This document shows, piece after piece, positions 42,322 to 50,962 of a stretch of 64,000 nt of DNA. This stretch comes from Yinghuangia seranimata. GTDB taxonomy: Bacteria; Actinomycetota; Actinomycetes; Streptomycetales; Streptomycetaceae. The stretch is taken from positions 1 to 64,000 of the forward strand of contig NZ_JASAOI010000002.1 in NCBI RefSeq assembly GCF_029953285.1, given 5' to 3'. The translations under genes and the position numbers were made by a program. The notes beneath the pieces are model-generated. The model saw only the letters and a program-made list of their open reading frames with translations. It was not told the origin of the DNA and did not search any database. Within the stretch, counting starts at the first letter, position 1; the number at the start of each line of letters is the position of its first letter.

Positions 42322-44598
42322 ATGACGCAGCATCACGCCGTGGGGGACGAGACGGTCGCCCGTCTCGCACACGGCCTGATCGAAGCCGACGACGGGCGAG
42401 CGGCAGGACGGACGCCGCGCGGCGACACGCCGTCGGCACCCGGCGGCGACCCGTCCGCCCCCGGCGTCGGCGCGCCCGAGCTCCGACTCCGGGACGGCCT
42501 GTCGGCATCCGGGTCCGCGGCCTTCCTCGTCCTGATGGCGCTCGTCGCGTTCGACGAACTCGAAAGCGCCGCACTGGGCGTGCTCGCCCCCGAGCTGCGC
42601 GACAGCTTCGGCGTCGGCAACGGGGCCATCGTGGTGATCAGTTCCGCCGCGGGCGCGTTCATCGTGCTCGGGACGCTCCCGATGGGCTGGCTCGCCGACC
42701 GCTATCCGCGCGGCCGCATCGCGGGCTGCGCGGGGGTGGCCTTCGGCGTGCTCGTCGCGCTGTGCGGACTGGCCGGGAACATCTTCCAGTTCTTCCTGGC
42801 CCGCCTCGGCGTCGGCGTCGCGAAGTCCGCGAACCTCCCGGTCGGCGCCTCACTCCTCGCGGACACCTACCCGGTCGGGGTGCGCGGCCGCCTCGGGGCC
42901 GCGCACGGCACTGCCGCTCGCGCGGCGGGCATGCTCAGCCCGCTCGCGGTCGGCGGCATCGCGGGCTGGGCGGGCGGCGACGAGGGCTGGCGCTGGGCGT
43001 TCCTGCTGCTCGGGCTGCCGTCCGCGATCGCCGGCCTGGCGGCCCTGCGGCTGCCCGAGCCGGAGCGCGGCCGGCACGAACGCGCCGCCGTGCTGGGGGA
43101 GTCCGCCACGGCATCGCCCGATGCCTCGTCCGCCGAGCCGGTGTCCGTGGAAGCGGCGTTCGCGCGCCTCAACCGCATCGCCACCCTCAAGGGGATGATC
43201 GCCGCCTGCTCGGCGCTCGGGTTCGGCCTCTTCACCGTCCCGGTGCTGGCCAACCTGTTCGTGGAACAGCGCTACGGCGCAAGCGCCTTCGAACGCGGCC
43301 TCGCCTCCGCCGCGGCGGGCGCCGCCGCACTGGTCGTCCTGCCGCTCGTCGGCCGGCGGTTCGACCGCCTCTACCGCCGCGACCCGGCGCGCGCCCTCGC
43401 GGTCGTCGGCTACCTGGTGATGCCCGCCGGGCTGCTGATGCCCGTGCAGTACGCGATGCCCAATCTGGCGCTGTTCACCCTCGCCCTGACACCCGGCGCG
43501 GTGGCGATGTCCACGGCGCTCACGATGCTCACACCGGCGCTGCAGTCCGTCGTGCCGTACAAACTGCGCGGCATGGGCGCGGCCATGGCCTCCGTGCACA
43601 TCTTCTTCGTCGGTGCGACCGGCGGCGCGCTGCTGTCCGCGCTGCTGGCCGACCAGTACGGGCCGCGCGTCGCGACGCTGCTGATCTGCGTCCCGGCGAC
43701 CGTGGTCGGCGGCGCGATGATGCTGCGCAGTTCGGCGAGCATCCGCGACGATCTCGCACTCGTGGTCGCCGAGTTGCGTGAGGAGGAGGCGGAGAACAGG
43801 CGCCTCGCCGAGGCGCCCGGAGACGTCCCGGCGCTGCACCTGTCCGAGGCCGACGTCTCGTACGGGCCGGTCCGCATCCTCTTCGGCGTCTCGCTGGAGG
43901 TGCGGCGCGGCGAGATCCTGGCCCTGCTGGGCACCAACGGCGCGGGCAAGTCCACCGCGCTGCGCGCCCTCGCCGGGCTCGTGACACCCACCCGCGGCGT
44001 GGTCCGGATGGACGGCCGCGACATCACCTTCACCACGCCCGAACGCCGAGGCCGCCTCGGGGTGCGCCTCCTGCCGGGCGGCAAGGGGGTGTTCCCCGAA
44101 CTGACGGTCCGCCGCAACCTGGAAGCCGCCGCGTTCGCCTACCGCCGCGACCCCGCCGACCGCGAGCGGCGCATCGCCCGCGCCCTCGCCCGGTTCCCGG
44201 ATCTGGCGGACCGTCAGGACACTCGGGCGGACGCGCTGTCCGGCGGCCGGCAGCAGCTCCTGGCCCTGGCCATGGTGCTCGTCCACGACCCGGAGGTGCT
44301 GCTCGTCGACGAACTGTCGCTCGGCCTGGCACCGGTGACCGTCCAGGAACTCCTCGGTGTCCTGGAGGAGTTGCGCGACGACGGGGTCGGCGTCGTCATC
44401 GTCGAGCAGTCCCTCGACCTGGCGCTGTCCGTCGCCGACCGCGCGGTCTTCCTGGACAAGGGGCGCGTGCGCTTCAGCGGGCCGGCCGCCGAGCTGGCCG
44501 CCCGCGACGACCTCGCCAAGGCCGTCTTCCTCGGCGCCGCAGTCGGAACCGTCGGGGGCGTCGGGGGAGTCGGGGCAACCGAGGGAGCGGGCCGGTGA
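42322..44598 (+). CDS. MFS permease fused to LivF-type ABC ATPase
   Basis: 758 residues from ATG 42322, with GGGGG about 7 bases upstream. Residues about 60-480 are an MFS permease: AAFLVLMALVAFDELESAALGVLAPELRDSFG, motif A MGWLADRYPRGRIAG, then helices to ATVVGGAMMLRSS. After the linker EEEAENRRLAEAPGDVP, residues about 512-758 form a branched-chain amino-acid type ATPase: LGTNGAGKST (Walker A), KGVFPELTVRRNLEAA, ALSGGRQQLLALAMVLVHDPEVLLVDELSLGLAPVTVQEL (signature and Walker B) and VIVEQSLDLALSVADRAVFLDKG (H-loop region altered, Gln-Ser instead of His). The ATPase matches LivF. Its stop overlaps the next gene (GTGA). Confidence 0.93.
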   Translation: MTQHHAVGDETVARLAHGLIEADDGRAAGRTPRGDTPSAPGGDPSAPGVGAPELRLRDGLSASGSAAFLVLMALVAFDELESAALGVLAPELRDSFGVGNGAIVVISSAAGAFIVLGTLPMGWLADRYPRGRIAGCAGVAFGVLVALCGLAGNIFQFFLARLGVGVAKSANLPVGASLLADTYPVGVRGRLGAAHGTAARAAGMLSPLAVGGIAGWAGGDEGWRWAFLLLGLPSAIAGLAALRLPEPERGRHERAAVLGESATASPDASSAEPVSVEAAFARLNRIATLKGMIAACSALGFGLFTVPVLANLFVEQRYGASAFERGLASAAAGAAALVVLPLVGRRFDRLYRRDPARALAVVGYLVMPAGLLMPVQYAMPNLALFTLALTPGAVAMSTALTMLTPALQSVVPYKLRGMGAAMASVHIFFVGATGGALLSALLADQYGPRVATLLICVPATVVGGAMMLRSSASIRDDLALVVAELREEEAENRRLAEAPGDVPALHLSEADVSYGPVRILFGVSLEVRRGEILALLGTNGAGKSTALRALAGLVTPTRGVVRMDGRDITFTTPERRGRLGVRLLPGGKGVFPELTVRRNLEAAAFAYRRDPADRERRIARALARFPDLADRQDTRADALSGGRQQLLALAMVLVHDPEVLLVDELSLGLAPVTVQELLGVLEELRDDGVGVVIVEQSLDLALSVADRAVFLDKGRVRFSGPAAELAARDDLAKAVFLGAAVGTVGGVGGVGATEGAGR

Positions 44599-47438
44599 TC
44601 ACCACCCAGGTCCTCTTCGACGGCCTCGTCAACGGCATGGTCTTCGGACTGCTCGCGATGGGCGTCGTGCTCGTCCACCGGTCCACGCGCGTGGTGAACT
44701 TCGCGGTCGGCAACGGCGGCCTCGTGGGCTCGGGGTTGTTCGCGCTGCTCGCCGTGCGGTACCACGTGCCGTGGCCGCTGGCGCTTCCGGTCGCCCTCGC
44801 GGCCGGGACGCTGTTCGGCGTGGTCATGGAACTCGCCGTCATCCGCCGCCTGTTCACTGCGCCGCGGGTCGTGGTCATGGTCGCCACCATCGGTATCGCG
44901 CAGATCGCGCTCCTCGTGGCCGTCGCCTACCCGCACCTCGACGAACGTGGCGCGCGGTATCCCGTGCCGTGGTCGGGGACCTGGCAGCCGTGGGACGGCC
45001 TGCGCGTCACCGGCCCGCAGCTGTCCGTGCTGGTCGTCGTCCCGGTGACGGCGGCGCTGCTGGCCTGGGTGCTCGACCGGACCGCGGTCGGCGGCGCGGT
45101 GCGCGCCGTGGCGAACAACCCCGACCTGGCCCGGCTTTCCGGCATCAGCCCCAAGCTGGTGTCCACCGCCGTATGGGGTGCGGCAGGCCTGCTGTCGACC
45201 ATTTCGCTGATCCTCATCAGCGGCCGGCACGGCAGCGTGCACGACCTCACCCAGCTCGGGCCCGGCACGCTGGTGCGCGCGCTCGCGGCCGCGGTGCTCG
45301 CCCGCATGACGTCGTTCCGCGGCGCACTCGTGGCCGGGACGGGCATCGGCGTCGCCGAGGCCTGCGTCAAGTACCGCTTCCTCGACCAGACCGGGCTGTT
45401 CGACCTCGTCCTGATGCTCGGGGTGCTCGTCGGCATCGCGGTGATCGGGCGCCGCGGCAAGAACGGACGTGCCGACGAGCCCGCGGTGTTCGCGTACCGC
45501 ACCGCCAAGCGCCCCGTCCCGCCAGGCGCACCCTGGTGGCTGCGGAACATCGACCGGTTCGGCATGGCCGCGCTGCTCGCCGTCGGGCTGGCGCTGCCGC
45601 TGACAACCGGACTCGCCTCCCGGCAAATGCTGTTCACCACCGGCCTGGCACTCGCGCTGTGCGCGGCGTCGCTGACGATGGTGACCGGGTGGACCGGCCA
45701 GGTCTCGTTGGGGCAGATGGCGTTCGCAGGCCTCGGCGCGCTCGGCGCGGCCACGCTCAACCGGGGGGTGATCCTCGACCTCGGACCGCTGGGCTGGGTG
45801 ACCGTCCAGGGCATGGTCTTCCCGGTCGCCGTCCTCGTCGCGGCGTGCGGAACGGCCGTGCTGGCCGCCGTCGTCGGCCTCGGGGCGTTGCGGGTGCGCG
45901 GACTGATGCTCGCCGTCGGCACCTTCGCGTTCGCCATCGCCTGCGAGCAGTTCCTGTACCGCAAGCGGTTCTTCTCCGGCGACTTCGGCGCGGCGGTGCC
46001 GTTCCCGCGCACGACCGTCTTCGGCATCGACGTGTCCGGCCAACGTGCCTACTACTACCTGGTGTTGGCGGTGCTCGTCGTCGTGCTCGCGGTCGTGGCA
46101 CGGCTGCGCGCCTCGGGCATCGGGCGCGCGGCGATCGCGGTACGCGACAACGAGGACGGCGCCGCCGCCTACACCGTCGCGGCCGGGCGCATCCGCGTCG
46201 GCCTGTTCGCCCTCTCCGGAGGCATCGCCGGAATCGGCGGCGCACTGCTGGGCGCGGCCCTGCAGTCGATCCCGTGGGGCGAAAGGTACTTCCTCGCGAA
46301 CGACTCGCTGACCCTGGTGGCGATCGCGGTCATCGGCGGACAGGGCTCGGTCGCCGGGCCGGTGCTCGGTGCCGCCTGGGTGGTCGGCGTCCCCGCGCTG
46401 TTCCCCGGCAACGCCCTCGCGCCGCTGCTGGTCTCCGGGATCGGGCTGCTCATGCTGCTGCTCTACGCCCCGGGCGGGCTCGTGCAGCCGGCGTACGCAC
46501 TGCGCGCGGCACTGATCCGGCGGTTCGCACCGGACCCGCACGCCGAGGCCGTCCCCGGGCCCGCGGCTGACGACTCCCCGCGGCCCGGACTGCGCGCCGT
46601 CCCCCGGGCGCGACGCCTGGCCCTGCGCCCCGACGGCCCGGTCCTGGAGACCCGCGACGTGCGCGTGGCCTTCGGCGGCCTCACCGCCGTCGACGGCGTC
46701 GGCATCCAGGTCCACCAGGGCGAGGTCGTCGGGCTGATCGGCCCCAACGGCGCCGGAAAGTCCACGCTGATGGACGCGATCGGCGGCTACGTCCCCGCCG
46801 ACGGCACGGTCACCGTCCTCGGCACCGACGTGTCGCGGCTGCGACCCCACCACCGGGCCGCCCTCGGTCTCGGCCGCACGTTCCAAGCCGCAAGGCTCTT
46901 CCCCGAGTTGACGGTCCGCGAGACGCTGCGGCTCGCCCTCGAGTCCCGCGGCCGCACCCCGCTCGCGGCCACCGCGCTGCACCTGCCGCACACCTTCCGC
47001 GCCGAACGCGCCCGCCGCGCGGCCGCCGACGACCTCGTCGGCCTGCTCGGCCTCGGCCGGTACGCGGACACGCCGATCGCCGAACTGTCCACCGGCACCC
47101 GGCGCGTCGTCGAACTCGGCGGCGTCCTCGCCCTCGACGCCCGCGTGGTGTGCCTGGACGAGCCGACCGCCGGCCTCGCACAACGCGAAACCGAGGCGTT
47201 CGCACCGCTCATCCACGAGGTCCGCCGCGAACTCGGCGCCGCGCTCCTGGTGATCGAGCACGACATGCCGCTCATCATGGCGATCAGCGACCGCGTCTAC
47301 TGCCTGCAAGCGGGCCGTGTCATCGCCCACGGCACACCCGACGCCGTACGCGACGACCCCGCGGTGATCGCCGGCTACCTCGGCACCGACCGGCGTGCCA
47401 TCGAACGCAGCCGGGCACCGGCGACCGCCGCGCACTGA
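44595..47438 (+). CDS. fused LivH-LivM-LivG branched-chain amino-acid-type ABC transporter
   Basis: 947 residues from GTG 44595. First domain (about 1-285) is LivH permease: FDGLVNGMVFGLLAMGVVLVHRSTRVVNFAVGNGGLVGSGLFALL, later ARMTSFRGALVAGTGIGVAEA. Second (about 325-625) is LivM: LALCAASLTMVTGWTGQVSLGQMAFAGLGALGAA, then GIGRAAIAVRDNEDGAAAYTVAAGRIRVGLFALSGGIAGIGGALLGAAL. Third (from about 684) is LivG ATPase: VAFGGLTAVDGVGIQVHQGEVVGLIGPNGAGKST, LSTGTRRVVELGGVLALDARVVCLDEPTAGLAQRE, VIEHDMPLIMAISDRVYCLQAG. With the preceding MFS-LivF fusion, all four classical HAP/BCAA transporter parts are present in two chains. Confidence 0.93.
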   Translation: MITTQVLFDGLVNGMVFGLLAMGVVLVHRSTRVVNFAVGNGGLVGSGLFALLAVRYHVPWPLALPVALAAGTLFGVVMELAVIRRLFTAPRVVVMVATIGIAQIALLVAVAYPHLDERGARYPVPWSGTWQPWDGLRVTGPQLSVLVVVPVTAALLAWVLDRTAVGGAVRAVANNPDLARLSGISPKLVSTAVWGAAGLLSTISLILISGRHGSVHDLTQLGPGTLVRALAAAVLARMTSFRGALVAGTGIGVAEACVKYRFLDQTGLFDLVLMLGVLVGIAVIGRRGKNGRADEPAVFAYRTAKRPVPPGAPWWLRNIDRFGMAALLAVGLALPLTTGLASRQMLFTTGLALALCAASLTMVTGWTGQVSLGQMAFAGLGALGAATLNRGVILDLGPLGWVTVQGMVFPVAVLVAACGTAVLAAVVGLGALRVRGLMLAVGTFAFAIACEQFLYRKRFFSGDFGAAVPFPRTTVFGIDVSGQRAYYYLVLAVLVVVLAVVARLRASGIGRAAIAVRDNEDGAAAYTVAAGRIRVGLFALSGGIAGIGGALLGAALQSIPWGERYFLANDSLTLVAIAVIGGQGSVAGPVLGAAWVVGVPALFPGNALAPLLVSGIGLLMLLLYAPGGLVQPAYALRAALIRRFAPDPHAEAVPGPAADDSPRPGLRAVPRARRLALRPDGPVLETRDVRVAFGGLTAVDGVGIQVHQGEVVGLIGPNGAGKSTLMDAIGGYVPADGTVTVLGTDVSRLRPHHRAALGLGRTFQAARLFPELTVRETLRLALESRGRTPLAATALHLPHTFRAERARRAAADDLVGLLGLGRYADTPIAELSTGTRRVVELGGVLALDARVVCLDEPTAGLAQRETEAFAPLIHEVRRELGAALLVIEHDMPLIMAISDRVYCLQAGRVIAHGTPDAVRDDPAVIAGYLGTDRRAIERSRAPATAAH

Positions 47439-47485
47439 CCGCGCGAGTGACCCGACCGCACCACCACCAAGGGGACGAACGCACC

Positions 47486-48772
47486 ATGCGCACAACCAGG
47501 TTGATCGCCGCGACCGCCCTCGCGCTGAGCCTCGCCGTCAGCGGCTGCGTCGCCACCCCGCCGCCGCAGGCCGGGCGCCCGGGACCGCAGTCCGCGCCGC
47601 CGATGCCGAAGACCGCGCCCGGCGTCACCGACACCGAGATCAAGATCGGCGTGCTGTACCCCGACGCCGCGGCCATCAGCGCCTTCGTGCAGATGGGCGA
47701 CGAGGACTTCGAGGGCATGTACCGCGCGCTCATCGACCGCATCAACGCGCGCGGCGGCGTCAACGGACGTCGCATCGTCCCCGTCTTCGTCGCCAACAAC
47801 CCCGTCGGCACCGCTCCGGCGCAAGAGGCCTGCGTACGACTGACGGAGGATCAGAAGGTCTTCGCCGCGATCGGGTTCTTCGTCTTCGAACAGACCATGT
47901 GCTACGTGGAGACACACCGCACCGCCGTGATCGGCGGCCCGCTCACCGAGAAAATGTACGCCCGCGCCCACGCGCCGTGGTTCAGCACCTCGCGCGGCGG
48001 CGACGAGGCCGCCGCCGCGGTAGAGGCACTGGCCGCGGCGGGTCTGCTGGCCGGGCACAAGGTGGCCGTCGTCAGCGCCGCCGTCGACCAGCAGATACGC
48101 GACGACGTCGTGGTGCCCGCGCTGGAACGGGCCGGGGTGCACCCCGTGGCGACGGCGGTCATGGACCCGGCGTCGTTCGACACCGCCGCCGTCGACGCGC
48201 AGTCCGGCATCGTCGCGCAGCGGCTGCGCGCGTCCGGCGCCGACGTCGTCATCCCGGTCGGCTCGGCCGTCACGGTCTTGACCGAGGCGATCGCGGCGAC
48301 CGGGTGGCGGCCCCGGATGATGTACCTCGACTGGCAGATCGGCGCGTACGACGCGAACCACAGCGACGCCTCGGTGTTCGACAACGCGGTGATCGCGGGC
48401 GGGTCCGTCGACTGGGACGAGGCGACCTACAAGGAGTGCGCCGACTCCGTCACCCAGGCCCTCCACGCCAAGAACGCCCAGGCCCACCCCGGAGGCGACC
48501 CCGACGCCGGCGCACCGTCGCCTTCCTCGATCCAGGGCGCGTGCGCCGACCTGTCCCTCTTCACCGCGATCGCGACCAAGGCCGGCCGCGGCCTCGACTA
48601 CGCGACGTTCCAGGACGCGGGCTTCGCGCTCGGCGCCTTCACCGTCCCCGGCGGCAACGGCCCGACGGTCTACGGCCCCGGCAAACCGGCGGGCAGCGGC
48701 GGGCGGACCCAGCTGTGGACGTACGACCCGGCCCAGGGAAGCCTCGTCGCATACGGCGCCGGGAAGGGCTGA
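47486..48772 (+). CDS. ABC transporter substrate-binding lipoprotein
   Basis: 428 residues from ATG 47486 (AGGGGA 9 bases upstream). Signal peptide MRTTRLIAATALALSLAVSGC with lipobox, then a Pro-rich linker. The periplasmic-binding type 1 fold is seen in GVTDTEIKIGVLYPDAAAISAFVQMG, INARGGVNGRRIVPVFVANNPVGTAPAQEACVRLTEDQKVFAAIGFFVFEQTMCYVE and GYHKVAVVSA-like VAVVSAAVDQQIRDDVVVP. Ligand unknown, the FVFEQTMCYVE loop differs from LivK. It follows the fused permease by 47 bp, completing a locus of binding protein, fused permease-ATPase and MFS-ATPase. Confidence 0.93.
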   Translation: MRTTRLIAATALALSLAVSGCVATPPPQAGRPGPQSAPPMPKTAPGVTDTEIKIGVLYPDAAAISAFVQMGDEDFEGMYRALIDRINARGGVNGRRIVPVFVANNPVGTAPAQEACVRLTEDQKVFAAIGFFVFEQTMCYVETHRTAVIGGPLTEKMYARAHAPWFSTSRGGDEAAAAVEALAAAGLLAGHKVAVVSAAVDQQIRDDVVVPALERAGVHPVATAVMDPASFDTAAVDAQSGIVAQRLRASGADVVIPVGSAVTVLTEAIAATGWRPRMMYLDWQIGAYDANHSDASVFDNAVIAGGSVDWDEATYKECADSVTQALHAKNAQAHPGGDPDAGAPSPSSIQGACADLSLFTAIATKAGRGLDYATFQDAGFALGAFTVPGGNGPTVYGPGKPAGSGGRTQLWTYDPAQGSLVAYGAGKG

Positions 48773-48860
48773 CCGCGAAACGAGGCCGGCCCGCGAGCGG
48801 CCGGCCGGCGGACGACCGCGGGGCGGCTGACCTGCGCTCGGATCCCGTTCCGTCAGGCCG

Positions 48861-49136
48861 CTACGTACGCCAGGGAACCGGTCCCGCGCCCACGATCCGC
48901 AGCACCGTGTCGCCCTCGACCTCGGCGACCGTGAAGGGGCCCTCGCCGCCGTCGAGCCGCACGTGCGGGTCCGCGGCGTCCGTGACCGCCCACGCCGTGT
49001 CCGGGTCCTCGACGGAGAGCCGCCCGCCCCACTCGGCGGTCCCGCCGGCGCCGAACTCGGCCGCGACCAGCTCGGCCGTGCAGGGGTACGACGTGCCGCC
49101 CGCGAGGATGGTGGCGGTGCCGGCGTAGTTCTCCAT
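48861..49136 (-). CDS. hypothetical small beta-rich protein
   Basis: 91 residues from ATG 49136, with AAGGA 6 bases upstream. MENYAGTATILAGGTSYPCTAELVAAEFGAGGTAEWGGRLSVEDPD followed by VRLDGGEGPFTVAEVEGDTVLRIVGAGPVPW suggests an all-beta domain. Not recognised. Single gene, convergent with the binding-protein gene. Confidence 0.6.
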   Translation of the reverse strand: MENYAGTATILAGGTSYPCTAELVAAEFGAGGTAEWGGRLSVEDPDTAWAVTDAADPHVRLDGGEGPFTVAEVEGDTVLRIVGAGPVPWRT

Positions 49137-49300
49137 GCGACGTCCTTGATCCGGTGGAACACGAGTCCGGTCCGGGTTCCCGCTGCGCCATACCCGAAAC
49201 CCGCGGCTCCCTTGCCACCATGGCCGTTCGCCGGTCTGAGCTATTCGGTTGCCGCTGCTGTGCCTCTCGTCGATCCTGACTCCGACACAGAGGGGGAGAC

Positions 49301-49681
49301 ATGGGACTGGTTCTCTACCCCGCCGACGGCGACACCGGCAGCCCGGACGTCTCGTGGTCCTACCGCGGCTTTGACGAGTTCCGTCGACGGCTGGCCCACG
49401 CCGAGGGTTTCGACCTCGACGCGATGTACGGGTTCGGCGGCGACCGACCCTGGAACGAGGTGGCGACGGCGCTGGAGCCCCTCCTCGACCATCCCGACGT
49501 CGGCGGGGCCGACCTGTCGCCGGCCCAGTGCGCCGCCGTTCTCGCCCGGCTCGAGGTCGTCGCCGACGCATGGGCGAAGGAGGCCGACCCGCTCGTGGCG
49601 CACCATGTCGAGGACGCCCGCGGCCTCGCGCGTGTCCTGCGGTTCTGCGTCGACAGGAGCGTCCCGCTGGGGTTCCTCTAG
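49301..49681 (+). CDS. hypothetical protein, 126 residues
   Basis: ATG 49301 with GGGGGAG 4 bases upstream. MGLVLYPADGDTGSPDVSWSYRGFDEFRRRLAHAEGFDLDAMYGFGGDRPWNEVATALEPLLDHPDVGG, then an amphipathic helix SPAQCAAVLARLEVVADAW. The pattern looks like a small soluble alpha/beta protein common in streptomycetes; no function can be assigned. No partner visible. Confidence 0.65.
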   Translation: MGLVLYPADGDTGSPDVSWSYRGFDEFRRRLAHAEGFDLDAMYGFGGDRPWNEVATALEPLLDHPDVGGADLSPAQCAAVLARLEVVADAWAKEADPLVAHHVEDARGLARVLRFCVDRSVPLGFL

Positions 49682-49718
49682 TGGCCGCAGCGCCCGTCGT
49701 CGTACCCGTCCGGGTCGG

Positions 49719-50459
49719 TCAGCGGGGGATCGTTCCGGTGCGCGGGTCGCGGCCCGTCAGGCAGTAGGTTCCGCCGGCCGGGTCGTGCATGGTGGTCCAC
49801 CAGGGGCCCGAGCTCACGACGGTGGCGCCGAGGGTTTCGTGGAGGGCGCGGGTGGAGGCGACGTCCGCGCAGGCCACGTCGAGGTGGGCGGAGGTCGGGC
49901 GGGGCTCGCCCAGGCGTTGGACGAGGAGGCGGATCGGCAGGTCCGGTGGGGGCGCGATGCGGGCGAACTCCGGCAGGGCGGCCGCGGTCCGGTCCCAGCC
50001 GGTCAGGGCGGCCCAGAAGTCGGCTTCGGTGTCGTGCAGGTCCGGTGCTACGTCGACGCAGACCTGGTCGGCGCGGCTGACCGAGCCGTCGGGCGCGGTC
50101 ACGACGTCGGGGCGGGTGGCCTCGCCGTACCAGGGGACGAGGCAGAACAGGAGCCCGGCGGGCGAGCGCATCACCGTCCAGCCGTCGTGCGGGGTCTCCA
50201 CGGTCGCGCCGATGGCCTCCGCGCGGGCCTGCTCGGCCTCGACGTCCTCGCAGGCGAGGTCGAGGTGGATGCCGCCGGCCCCGTCGACCGCCTGCACCTT
50301 GAGGCACGGGTCGCCGTCCTTGGGCAGGAGCGTGACGAACTCGCCCTGGTCTCCGCGTAGTTCGGAAAACGATGTCTCGGTCACGGTCGACCAGAACACC
50401 CGGCCCTGGTCGAAGTCGGCGCGCGGCCGGTCGATGAACGCGTATACCCAGCGGATCAC
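49719..50459 (-). CDS. VOC-superfamily (glyoxalase-like) protein, two domains
   Basis: 246 residues. Two beta-alpha-beta-beta-beta modules: WVYAFIDRPRADFDQGRVFWSTVTETSFSE with IHLDLACEDVEAEQARAEAIGATVETPHDGWTVMRSPAGLLFCLVPW, then QVCVDVAPDLHDTEADFWAALTGWD with AHLDVACADVASTRALHETLGATVVSSGPWWTTMHDPAGGTYCLTGRD. Such proteins bind a metal or ligand and include resistance and dioxygenase enzymes; here no role is deducible. Upstream by 18 bp is an SRPBCC gene in the same direction. Confidence 0.88.
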   Translation of the reverse strand: MIRWVYAFIDRPRADFDQGRVFWSTVTETSFSELRGDQGEFVTLLPKDGDPCLKVQAVDGAGGIHLDLACEDVEAEQARAEAIGATVETPHDGWTVMRSPAGLLFCLVPWYGEATRPDVVTAPDGSVSRADQVCVDVAPDLHDTEADFWAALTGWDRTAAALPEFARIAPPPDLPIRLLVQRLGEPRPTSAHLDVACADVASTRALHETLGATVVSSGPWWTTMHDPAGGTYCLTGRDPRTGTIPR

Positions 50460-50477
50460 AGCGGCTCCTCCCAGGGG

Positions 50478-50927
50478 TCAGGTTTCCAGTGTGGTCTTGA
50501 TGTGCTCGTTGCGGTCTCGGATGAGCCTGACCATGTAGCGGTGCAGCACGGCCCGCTCCGCGATGGCGCCCAGCGGGCCGAGCGGTGCCTTGTAGTCGAT
50601 CACATCCGTCATCACCGTCCCCGCACCGTCGGTCTCGAACCGGTGTTCGTGCCGCCAGTGGGCGAACGGGCCGCGGACCTGTTCGTCGACGAAGGCGTAC
50701 GGGCGGTCGTACGACGTGATCTCGGACGTCATCCGCCACCACACGCCGAAGTGCCGGGCGCGCCAGGTCACCGTGTCGCCGAGGGCCAGCCGCCCCTCCG
50801 TGACCCCGCCGACGGCCTGCTCGTCGGAACCGGCCATGGAGTCGGTGTGGACCTCGACCTCGAGCGAGGCGTCGAAAACACGTTCGGCCGAGGCGTTGAT
50901 GCGGGTGACGAGTTCGAAGCGCGGCAC
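50478..50927 (-). CDS. SRPBCC-family (START-like) protein
   Basis: 149 residues from GTG 50927. FELVTRINASAERVFDASLEVEVHTDSM opens a helix-grip fold; later WWRMTSEITSYDRPYAFVDEQVRGPFAHWRHEHRFETDGAGTVMTDVIDYKAPLGPLGAIAERAVLHRYMVRLIRDRNEHIKTTLE is the usual C-terminal helix of the family. Probably binds a small hydrophobic ligand. It is transcribed with the VOC gene. Confidence 0.88.
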   Translation of the reverse strand: MPRFELVTRINASAERVFDASLEVEVHTDSMAGSDEQAVGGVTEGRLALGDTVTWRARHFGVWWRMTSEITSYDRPYAFVDEQVRGPFAHWRHEHRFETDGAGTVMTDVIDYKAPLGPLGAIAERAVLHRYMVRLIRDRNEHIKTTLET

Positions 50928-50962
50928 GTGCGAACACTAGGCGACGACCTTCGACGGTGCCG

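Noticed and set aside
44214-47495. 1093-residue minus-strand reading frame opposite the transporter genes
   Set aside because: It is Glu/Arg/Gly/His-rich with no domain, and mirrors the codon bias of the plus-strand fused permease-ATPase; a shadow frame.
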